Source of the DNA: Myxococcales bacterium
GTDB lineage: Bacteria; Myxococcota; Bradymonadia; REDH01
DNA length: 8,245 nt
Direction of reading: 5' to 3'
NCBI GenBank assembly: GCA_018970625.1
Contig: JAGWVZ010000135.1
Location: forward strand, 1 to 8,245
Shown here: piece after piece, positions 1 through 6,216 of the stretch
How positions within the stretch are numbered: position 1 is the stretch's first letter
Layout: each line of letters opens with the position of its first letter
The notes under the pieces: generated by a model
What the model saw: only the letters and a program-made list of their open reading frames with translations
What the model was told of the DNA's origin: nothing
The model's database searches: none
Made by a program: the position numbers and the translations under genes

Positions 1-1
1 G

Positions 2-373
2 ACCAGCCCCCATGCTCCGCACAACGTGCAGCGACGATGCGTTGTCTATACCGGCACTCACGACAACAACACGACGGTGGGCTGGTACAACGAGTCGACC
101 GAGAACGAGCGACACCTGATTCGGGTGGCACTCGCCGCTCCGGGGCAGGACATTTCATGGGAGGTAATGGGCGCAGCGTGGCACACAGCGGCCGAACGGG
201 CGGTCGCGCCCGCTCAGGACGTGTTGCGTCTGGGTTCGGGCTGTCGCATGAACACGCCGGGTGTGGCGGAAGGAAACTGGGCCTGGCGCATGACCACAGG
301 TGCGCTCACCGCGGGACATGCACACGATTTGCGCTCGTTGACGGCAGCGGCCGGACGATTGCAGCACCGCTGA
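2..373 (+). CDS. malQ: 4-alpha-glucanotransferase (amylomaltase), C-terminal part, 5' end outside the window
   Basis: This frame is open from base 2 to the TGA at 371-373, giving 123 residues of a protein that begins upstream of the window. MalQ (GH77) transfers alpha-1,4-glucan segments between maltodextrins in the cytoplasm, in glycogen and maltose metabolism. Seen in the sequence: the segment VVYTGTHDNNTTVGWY, which contains the THDN motif whose Asp is one of the three GH77 active-site acids. It is followed by the typical tail motifs PAQDVLRLGSGCRMNTPG and EGNWAWRM. The other two catalytic acids must lie upstream. An internal GTG at 26 is in frame but falls inside conserved family sequence, so it is not the true start. 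The last residues, from about LTAGHAHDL, are poorly conserved, as is usual at the MalQ C-terminus. The next gene starts 4 bases after the stop. Confidence 0.93.
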   Translation, partial: TSPHAPHNVQRRCVVYTGTHDNNTTVGWYNESTENERHLIRVALAAPGQDISWEVMGAAWHTAAERAVAPAQDVLRLGSGCRMNTPGVAEGNWAWRMTTGALTAGHAHDLRSLTAAAGRLQHR

Positions 374-377
374 CCCC

Positions 378-2483
378 ATGACGTCATTGAACCACAGGAC
401 CTCGTCGACAAACCTGCTCGCGGGTGAACCGCTTCACAAGCGGGACCTCGCGTGGGTCTATCGGTTATCGCTGTTTGCAGTGATCGCGGGCGTGGCGGTG
501 TGGATGACGTCTATCTGGGTGCTGCATCAGGTAAAACTCACGATCGCCGAGCTTAACAGGGCGCATTTGCAGACCGTTCTGCATTCAGAGACCATGATGA
601 TCGACACATGGTTTCACGATTTGAATGATGTCGCCACCGCTGCGGCGTCGGATGCGTCGGTGCGGACCCCTGCGGCGAGTCTGCTGGAGCCCACCGACCT
701 GCTGTCACCCGTCGCGCGCGATGCTACGACCGAGGTGGTAAGAGCGACACTTCACCCGCTGCTCGAAGCCGAGGGAATTGACTCGTTTCTTCTGGTGGCG
801 GCGGATGGTCGTATTGTGGCATGTGACAGCAACACGTCGCTCAGTAGCGCAACCCTGTCGAACGCAGAAGCGGCTCTGGTACAGACTGCGCTGCAGGGTG
901 GCACGGTCATAGGGAGCCCGGCCGACGCACAAACGCAGCAGGGAACCATGGCGGCTGCGTCGCCCATCCTGGACAGCCAGGGCAGAGCGGTCGGGACGTT
1001 GCTCTTGCGAATTCCTATCAGTCGCTTCTCTGACATTTTTCGGGTGGGTCACGCCGGCAACAGTGGTGAGACGTACGCGTTCGACAGTGACGGGCGCCTG
1101 TTGACCTTCAGCCGTTTCGCCGATGACCTGCGCCGTTGGGGGATTCTTCCGGCGAACGCCGACAGCGCAACGCTGCACCTGATTCTGCGCGACCCGGGAT
1201 TTGACCTGAGCAAGCCTCACGACCCGCTGGACCTTCTGGACGCGCCGTTCACATGGGCCGTGCAGCAGGCGATTATCGGCGAACCTGGCGAGCAACTGGA
1301 GGGGTATCGGGACTATCGAGGCCGCCTGGTCGTGGGAGCGTGGACATGGCTGGACACGTGGCGGGTGGGTCTTGTGACCGAGCTGGACTACGTGGAAGCG
1401 TATCGTCCCCTGCACGTACTCAGGCGCGTCGTGCTGATTGTGTTGGTTCTCATGGGCGCGATGGCCCTGTTTGGTTTTGGCGCGCTGGCATGGAGTGAGA
1501 TCGCGCGCAAACGCTATGACATGGCGCTGAGAACAAACGAATCCATCGGCAGTTACGTGCTTGGCGAGCGCATTGGTTCGGGCGCCATGGGCGACGTCTA
1601 TCGCGCTACACACCGGTTGCTCCGCCGCCCTGCTGCCGTAAAAATCATTCGAGACGCCGACGCTCCTCTTGGAACCCAGCTTCGCTTTGAACGCGAAGTG
1701 CAACTGACAGCCGAGCTGCACCATCCCAACACCATCGCCATATTTGATTATGGGCGCCGTGACGATGGGCTGCTGTACTATGTCATGGAATATCTGGAGG
1801 GTCTGGATCTGGACGCCATGGTGCAGCAGTACGGCCCTCAACCTCAGGCGCGGGTCGTGCATTTTCTGCTACAGGTGTGTGGTTCCGTTGCGGAAGCGCA
1901 CGCGCGGCGCTTTGTGCACCGCGACCTGAAGCCGCCCAATATCTTCGTTTGTCACTGGGCGGGGGTTTCCGACCTGGTGAAGGTGCTCGACTTTGGTCTG
2001 GTGCGGGATGCCCGCGTGGACGAGACGCTCAACGAAGACTCGACGGCGCTGCTTGGCACGCCTTCCTATATGGCGCCGGAGTTGTTTGAATCGGCCGCGC
2101 ACGCCACGCCGCGTTCCGACGTGTACGCGTTGGGCGCGATCGCGTGGTTTCTGGTGACGGGGCAGCGCGTATTTTCGGAGTCCTCGATTCCCGCCCTGCT
2201 GCTCGCCCACCGGGAAGAAGAACCCGGGCTCCCGTCTGAGCGGCTGGGCGCCCCGGTCGATGAGGTGCTCGAGCAGCTGATTGTCGACTGTCTGCGCAAA
2301 GACCCCGATGCGCGCCCATCGGACGCCGATGCGATGCTGCGGCGACTGATGACCTCGCCGCTGGTGGGCCAGTGGACGCGCGATCACGCCGTCGCGTGGT
2401 GGAAGGCGCCGCAAGCGATGGGCAGGGCGGCAGTGTCTGAGCATGGTGCACACCGGGAGCCTCCTGCGGAATCCCGAAGCTGA
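378..2483 (+). CDS. Transmembrane Ser/Thr protein kinase with extracytoplasmic dCache-like sensor domain
   Basis: This 701-residue membrane kinase probably phosphorylates cytoplasmic proteins in response to an external ligand. Layout: TM helix about 27-50; extracytoplasmic sensor about 51-348; TM helix about 349-372; kinase domain about 391-658; short unassigned tail. The sensor shows PAS-like features of double Cache domains (FLLVAADGRIVACDSN, then GETYAFDSDGRLLTFSRF, and near the membrane YRDYRGRLVVGAW). All kinase hallmarks are intact: glycine loop GSGAMGDV at 400-407, ATP-binding Lys422, helix-C Glu440, HRDLKPPN at 514-521 with catalytic Asp516, DFG at 538-540 and APE at 566-568. An active Hanks/PknB-type enzyme is therefore expected. 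The ATG at 378 is chosen because TM1 needs residues before Met43; no clear Shine-Dalgarno precedes it. The 4-base gap after malQ suggests translational coupling. The sensor ligand and the substrates cannot be read from the sequence. Confidence 0.95.
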   Translation: MTSLNHRTSSTNLLAGEPLHKRDLAWVYRLSLFAVIAGVAVWMTSIWVLHQVKLTIAELNRAHLQTVLHSETMMIDTWFHDLNDVATAAASDASVRTPAASLLEPTDLLSPVARDATTEVVRATLHPLLEAEGIDSFLLVAADGRIVACDSNTSLSSATLSNAEAALVQTALQGGTVIGSPADAQTQQGTMAAASPILDSQGRAVGTLLLRIPISRFSDIFRVGHAGNSGETYAFDSDGRLLTFSRFADDLRRWGILPANADSATLHLILRDPGFDLSKPHDPLDLLDAPFTWAVQQAIIGEPGEQLEGYRDYRGRLVVGAWTWLDTWRVGLVTELDYVEAYRPLHVLRRVVLIVLVLMGAMALFGFGALAWSEIARKRYDMALRTNESIGSYVLGERIGSGAMGDVYRATHRLLRRPAAVKIIRDADAPLGTQLRFEREVQLTAELHHPNTIAIFDYGRRDDGLLYYVMEYLEGLDLDAMVQQYGPQPQARVVHFLLQVCGSVAEAHARRFVHRDLKPPNIFVCHWAGVSDLVKVLDFGLVRDARVDETLNEDSTALLGTPSYMAPELFESAAHATPRSDVYALGAIAWFLVTGQRVFSESSIPALLLAHREEEPGLPSERLGAPVDEVLEQLIVDCLRKDPDARPSDADAMLRRLMTSPLVGQWTRDHAVAWWKAPQAMGRAAVSEHGAHREPPAESRS

Positions 2484-2535
2484 CTCGGGCGGGCGCTTCC
2501 ATTGCAGGCGAGCGCATCACCCCGACGGGCATGAC

Positions 2536-2560
2536 CGGATGTGCGTCCGTTCAGATTTTT
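2536..2560 (+). terminator. Weak possible terminator after the kinase gene
   Basis: A short stem CGGAT/GTCCG (one G-T wobble) closes the loop GTGC at 2536-2549. Six bases later comes a run of five T (2556-2560). The stem is short and the T run is not directly attached, so this is a marginal intrinsic terminator. It is placed correctly, about 50 bases after the kinase stop. Confidence 0.25.
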
Positions 2561-2586
2561 GGGTACACCCCCCGTCAGTAATCTGA
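2551..2586. repeat. Inverted repeat TCAGATT / AATCTGA with 22-base spacer
   Basis: TCAGATT at 2551-2557 is the exact reverse complement of AATCTGA at 2580-2586. The 22-base spacer itself contains GGG-TACA-CCC. The right arm ends 4 bases before the GGAG ribosome binding site of the candidate small ORF. The repeat could be a protein-binding operator, or an RNA hairpin in the leader of that ORF. It overlaps the T run of the weak terminator, so the two structures would exclude each other. Its function is unknown. Confidence 0.35.
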
Positions 2587-2602
2587 GATTGGAGTATTCC
2601 GC

Positions 2603-2755
2603 ATGACCCATGACGCGATCGAAAACTCGTCGGTTATGCACTCATACGAGCCCGAAAAGCTCGACTCGAACAGCGTATTTCATCAACAAATCAGACACCT
2701 GCAGACATCCAGTACAACCTTCATCACGTGCGCCGGCGGCTTTCGTTGCCCATGA
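2603..2755 (+). CDS. Candidate small protein of 50 residues, Ser/Thr/Cys-rich C-terminus, unknown function
   Basis: I do not recognise this ORF. An ATG at 2603 is preceded by GGAG at 2591-2594 with 8-base spacing, a good ribosome binding site where none would be expected by chance. In the 50 codons, G or C fills 33 third positions but only 23 first and 22 second positions, the bias expected of coding DNA in a GC-rich genome. The peptide has no signal sequence or membrane helix. The N-terminal two thirds is polar and mixed in charge, with an acidic patch (EPEKLD). The end is SSTTFITCAGGFRCP, with four Ser/Thr closely followed by two Cys five residues apart. That layout resembles a leader plus core of a ribosomally made modified peptide, but no modifying enzyme is visible in the window. 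It could also be a chance ORF in the upstream region of the lipoprotein gene. Confidence 0.3.
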   Translation: MTHDAIENSSVMHSYEPEKLDSNSVFHQQIRHLQTSSTTFITCAGGFRCP

Positions 2756-2831
2756 CAACGAGGTTGGCATCAATTGTGCTGTATGAGAGTTTGTCACTTC
2801 ATTTGCCCTACTGTTCGCCCGGAGACTCCCC

Positions 2832-5800
2832 ATGAATCGCTCTTCTGCCCTGGCTCGTTTTCCGTGGACGCTTCGTCGCTCGGCGACGTTGATTCTTTTG
2901 CCTGGTCTTCTGCTGGCGCAAGCGTGCGGCGAAGACCCCGCTGACGATCCCGGCACGACGCCGACGCCACCGGATGGACCGCCGACTGGCCAGACCTCGT
3001 TCGTGTCGGCAGACGGTCAGGTGGGGCAGAGCGCCCCTGACAACAATCTGGATGCCGGTGCAGGCGCCCCAGAGGCAGACGGCGGAGACCGTGGCGAAGA
3101 CGAGCGCACGGTAGAGGAAGGCGACATTTATCGGGTGCTGGGTAACGGGTTGATACTGAACCTGAATGCCTATCGTGGCCTGCAGATCATTGATTTCAGT
3201 GATGTCACCAATCCCGAGGTGGTGGGTCGCCTGCCGGTGACGGGTTCACCGGTCGAGCTGTATGTCGTGGACAACACGGCGTACGTGCTCATGAATAACT
3301 GGCAGGGTTATTATGGCAGCCGAGCGGACGTGCGGGTAGAGACACGCACGGGCGGTCTGGTGATGGCCGTTGACCTGAGTAATCCGGAAGCGCCTGTCGA
3401 GGTCGCCCGCAGCTTTATCCCCGGCTATATTCAGACCAGCCGTGTGACGCGGGAAGGCGATCGTGCGGCGCTGTACGCGGTGGCGAACTGGTACGGCGAG
3501 TGGACTACCGCCGACGGCACGACGACCTGGGAATCGCATGTGGCGGTGAAGAGTTTTGAGATCAGCGCAGGTGGTCTGACGGACCGATCGCTGTTGGATC
3601 TGGGCGGTTATGTGTCTGCGGTGCAGGCCACGCCGGAAGCGCTTCTGGTTGCACGCAGCGACTGGCGCGATGGCACGTCGCGCAGCCTGGTGTCCATGGT
3701 GGACATCTCGAATGTGGACGGCTCAATGATCGAAGGCGACCAGGTGACCGTCGCCGGCTGGGTGCAGAACAAGTTCAACATGGACGTGTACAACGACGTG
3801 CTGCGTGTGGTGTCGACCGACACGTGGGGAGGTTCAAACACCAACCACGTACAGACGTTTGACGCGTCGGATATTCAGAACCTGACGCTGGTCGACGATG
3901 AAACCTTCGGCGACGGCATGCAGCTGTTTGCGACGCTGTTTCTGGGTAACAAGGCGTTCTTTGTGACGTACCTGCGTGTTGACCCATTCCATGCGTTTGA
4001 AATTACCGATGAGGGCGACGCAACCGAGATCAGTGAGTTTATTGTTTCGGGATGGAACAATTATTTCCGTCCGGTATTTGACGATACCCGCCTGATCGGT
4101 ATCGGCGTCAACGACGAGGGGTCGACGACGATGTCGGTGTCGTTGTACGATATTACTGATCTGACGAACCCCGAGCCCATGCTCGCCCGCGCCGAAGTGA
4201 ACGCGGACTCGAGCTGGTCAGAGGCGCAGTGGGATGACCGTGCGTTCTCGGTGGTGGAAGGCGCAGTCAATGTGACGGCGCCGGACGGCACCATCGAGAC
4301 CGGTCTGGTGTTGCTGCCCTATTCCGGCTGGGATTCCGAGGAAGAGACCTACGAAGCGAGCGTGCAGATTTATACATTCTCGGACACGACGCTGACACGA
4401 CGCGGGACCATGGACCACGGTACGCAGGTGCGCAGGAGCTTCCTTGCCGACGACGCCCTGACAGCCAACCTGTCGGAAGCCGAAATCAGCTTCTTTGACA
4501 CCAGCAACCCTGACAGCCCGCTTGAGTCGGGCCGGGTAGAGTTGGCGCCGAACTATACCGAAGTCATCGTGCTCGGTGATTATGCGGTTCGCATCAAGGA
4601 TTCGTCGGATTATTACTACGGCTGGTGGGGCAATCGCGTCGAGTTACCGGCATCGGAGGTGCAGGTCATTCGCGCCGACGGCAACCTGGACATGGCAGAG
4701 CCCGTAGCCACTGTGGCTGTTCCTGCAGGCTCAACGATTCATCAGTCGGGTAACCTGCTGGTGGCCCTGCGCCAGCAGTGGAATTATTCTGACGATGGAG
4801 ACGACACCAACAATTATGAATCGACGCTGACGGTCGTTGATCTTTCCGACCCGACTTCACCCCGTGTGCGAGGCACCCTGACGACGTCTGAGCTTCAGCC
4901 CTATTACGGTAATTATTACTGGGGCGGCGGGCCTGGTTTGGCGGATGACTGCTTTGACTGCGGAGGCCGTTACTGGGGTGGAAGCGGTCAGGGCGTATAT
5001 GCGACGACGCGGGCGCTCTCGTTCCTGCAGCCGGTGCAACAGAATGAGTTTCTGGGGCGCGAAGAGATCTGCAACCGCTACGCCAATTATCGCGGTGACT
5101 GTGCCGGTGACGAGACCACCTGTGAGTATGTGTACGGTGGCATTACCTGTCGTACCCCCGAAGGCAGCGGCGAGACCTGGTGCACGGGATCGTTTCAGTC
5201 GTGCTCCTATAACAGCGACGGCAACTGGGAGTGCGAAGAGATCGCCGAGGAAGGTCTGGATGTAGAAGAGTATTGCTACATGAATGAGAACTACCGTTAC
5301 TGGACGCAGTACACGTTCCGTACCGTGGACCTGACGAACCCGGATGCGCCCGCGCTGCGCAGCGCGCTGGAGCTGCCTGCTACCGAGGAGGGTGTCAGCG
5401 TGCTGGCTTCGGGCGACTCATTGTATGCCTCGTACCGCATTCCGGCCGATGTCGATGGCGACTCACGCCCATTCGTCCGCTACTTTGTGCGCGAGGTAAA
5501 CATCGAGAACCCGGCGGCGCCCGTGCTTGAAGCAGGAATCAACGTTCCCGGCGAGCTGCTGAGCATCAACGGCGACGTGCTGTACACGCGCGACACCACG
5601 TACGGCGACTCGATTGTAGAGGCCGTGGTCGCGCGCCTGAAGGTCTTTGAAGGCCGGGCTTACCTGCAGGCTCGCTATCCGTTCGAGGACCAGCAGGTGG
5701 ACAACATTCTGCTGGATGGCGAGGGTCATGTGCTGGCCAGCCACCGCCTGAGCTGGAATATCCCGACGAGCGACAGCACCGACAGCAACCAGCGACTGAC

Positions 5801-6083
5801 CATTCTGAACGACGAGACGCTGGCGCCTCTCTCGACGCTGACGGTCGACGCGTGGGCGACCCTGACAGCCGCTGCCTCGGGTCGCGCGCTGTTCAGTGTT
5901 CCCGGGGGTATGCTGATGGTGAACGTCGAAGACGCCGCTCTTCCTTTCGCTCAGGCTTACTTCCCGACGCTTGGCTGGCCGCAGGACACGACCGTAAGCG
6001 ACAATCGCCTGATCTTCGCCGCAGGTCGCTACGGCATTTATGAGTTCAGCCTGGATGCCTTTAATCTGCTTCCGCCGATGTAA
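2832..6083 (+). CDS. Large secreted lipoprotein with beta-propeller domain (COG4880/PF09826-like) and a ten-cysteine insert
   Basis: This 1083-residue protein has an Arg-rich N-terminus, a hydrophobic stretch and a lipobox-like LAQAC at 28-32, so Cys32 is the likely lipidated residue. An acidic Pro/Thr/Gly/Asp-rich linker follows to about 90. Residues from about 95 to 600 match the secreted beta-propeller family: VEEGDIYRV, then GLQIIDFSDVTNP, then RPVFDDTRLIGIGVN near 413 and WSEAQWDDRAFSV near 462. Blade-like motifs of the form VDLSNPxAP recur at about 121, 181, 670, 833 and 890, similar to LVIVD repeats, so propeller-like structure probably continues to the C-terminus. An insert at 707-815 carries ten Cys, the only Cys besides Cys32. 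Aromatic-Gly patches lie at 594-600, 691-700 and 714-716. The protein is very acidic, as expected for a surface protein. The start is supported by GGAGA 7 bases upstream. The molecular function of the family is not established; a surface binding or scaffold role is an inference. Confidence 0.88.
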   Translation: MNRSSALARFPWTLRRSATLILLPGLLLAQACGEDPADDPGTTPTPPDGPPTGQTSFVSADGQVGQSAPDNNLDAGAGAPEADGGDRGEDERTVEEGDIYRVLGNGLILNLNAYRGLQIIDFSDVTNPEVVGRLPVTGSPVELYVVDNTAYVLMNNWQGYYGSRADVRVETRTGGLVMAVDLSNPEAPVEVARSFIPGYIQTSRVTREGDRAALYAVANWYGEWTTADGTTTWESHVAVKSFEISAGGLTDRSLLDLGGYVSAVQATPEALLVARSDWRDGTSRSLVSMVDISNVDGSMIEGDQVTVAGWVQNKFNMDVYNDVLRVVSTDTWGGSNTNHVQTFDASDIQNLTLVDDETFGDGMQLFATLFLGNKAFFVTYLRVDPFHAFEITDEGDATEISEFIVSGWNNYFRPVFDDTRLIGIGVNDEGSTTMSVSLYDITDLTNPEPMLARAEVNADSSWSEAQWDDRAFSVVEGAVNVTAPDGTIETGLVLLPYSGWDSEEETYEASVQIYTFSDTTLTRRGTMDHGTQVRRSFLADDALTANLSEAEISFFDTSNPDSPLESGRVELAPNYTEVIVLGDYAVRIKDSSDYYYGWWGNRVELPASEVQVIRADGNLDMAEPVATVAVPAGSTIHQSGNLLVALRQQWNYSDDGDDTNNYESTLTVVDLSDPTSPRVRGTLTTSELQPYYGNYYWGGGPGLADDCFDCGGRYWGGSGQGVYATTRALSFLQPVQQNEFLGREEICNRYANYRGDCAGDETTCEYVYGGITCRTPEGSGETWCTGSFQSCSYNSDGNWECEEIAEEGLDVEEYCYMNENYRYWTQYTFRTVDLTNPDAPALRSALELPATEEGVSVLASGDSLYASYRIPADVDGDSRPFVRYFVREVNIENPAAPVLEAGINVPGELLSINGDVLYTRDTTYGDSIVEAVVARLKVFEGRAYLQARYPFEDQQVDNILLDGEGHVLASHRLSWNIPTSDSTDSNQRLTILNDETLAPLSTLTVDAWATLTAAASGRALFSVPGGMLMVNVEDAALPFAQAYFPTLGWPQDTTVSDNRLIFAAGRYGIYEFSLDAFNLLPPM

Positions 6084-6119
6084 TCCCGGGCAGCTGCGAA
6101 GAGTTTCGACCACATTCAG

Positions 6120-6142
6120 GGCACCTTCGGGTGCCATTTTTG
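6120..6142 (+). terminator. Intrinsic terminator of the propeller lipoprotein gene
   Basis: A perfect 6-base stem GGCACC/GGTGCC encloses the extra-stable tetraloop TTCG, closed by C-G (6120-6135). It is followed by A and five T (6137-6141). It starts 37 bases after the lipoprotein stop. No A tract precedes the stem, so it should work only for + strand transcription and not for the convergent gene. Confidence 0.9.
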
Positions 6143-6216
6143 TTTCGTGAATCTTCCCATGCGACAGCACTTCGGGAAACCATTCGATTGTCGCGCATCG
6201 TACAGGCCCTTACGAA

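Larger units (their letters stand above)
2484..2831. other. 348-base gap between the kinase and propeller lipoprotein genes
   Basis: This gap holds a weak possible terminator just after the kinase, a 7-base inverted repeat at 2551-2586, and a candidate 50-codon ORF at 2603-2755. It ends with a Shine-Dalgarno sequence GGAGA at 2821-2825, placed 7 bases before the lipoprotein ATG. I looked for sigma-70 style -35/-10 pairs before the lipoprotein gene and found none convincing. A promoter for that gene is expected in this gap because the preceding gene is of unrelated function, but I cannot place it. Base composition looks somewhat less GC-rich from about 2650 on than in the flanking genes. Confidence 0.6.

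Noticed and set aside
705..1862. 385-codon open frame on the - strand inside the kinase gene
   Set aside because: It is fully antisense to a well-supported kinase frame, its peptide is rich in His/Arg/Gln with no recognisable domain, and such long mirror frames are common in GC-rich genes.
378..2755. The kinase and small Ser/Thr/Cys-ended ORF as a class III/IV lanthipeptide system
   Set aside because: Enzymes of those classes carry lyase and cyclase domains fused to the kinase-like domain. This kinase has an external sensor and membrane helices and no cyclase, so it is a signalling kinase.
2756..2831. Possible sigma-70 promoter (TTGGCA, TATGAG) before the propeller gene
   Set aside because: The two hexamers are only 12 bases apart, too close for a working -35/-10 pair.
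2642..2956. 104-codon open frame on the - strand across the gap before the propeller gene
   Set aside because: It would begin inside the lipoprotein signal-peptide and linker region and shows no family features; the + strand start with its ribosome binding site is better supported.
5463..6170. 235-codon open frame on the - strand at the end of the propeller gene
   Set aside because: It is antisense to the coding frame, crosses the terminator hairpin and has no recognisable motifs.
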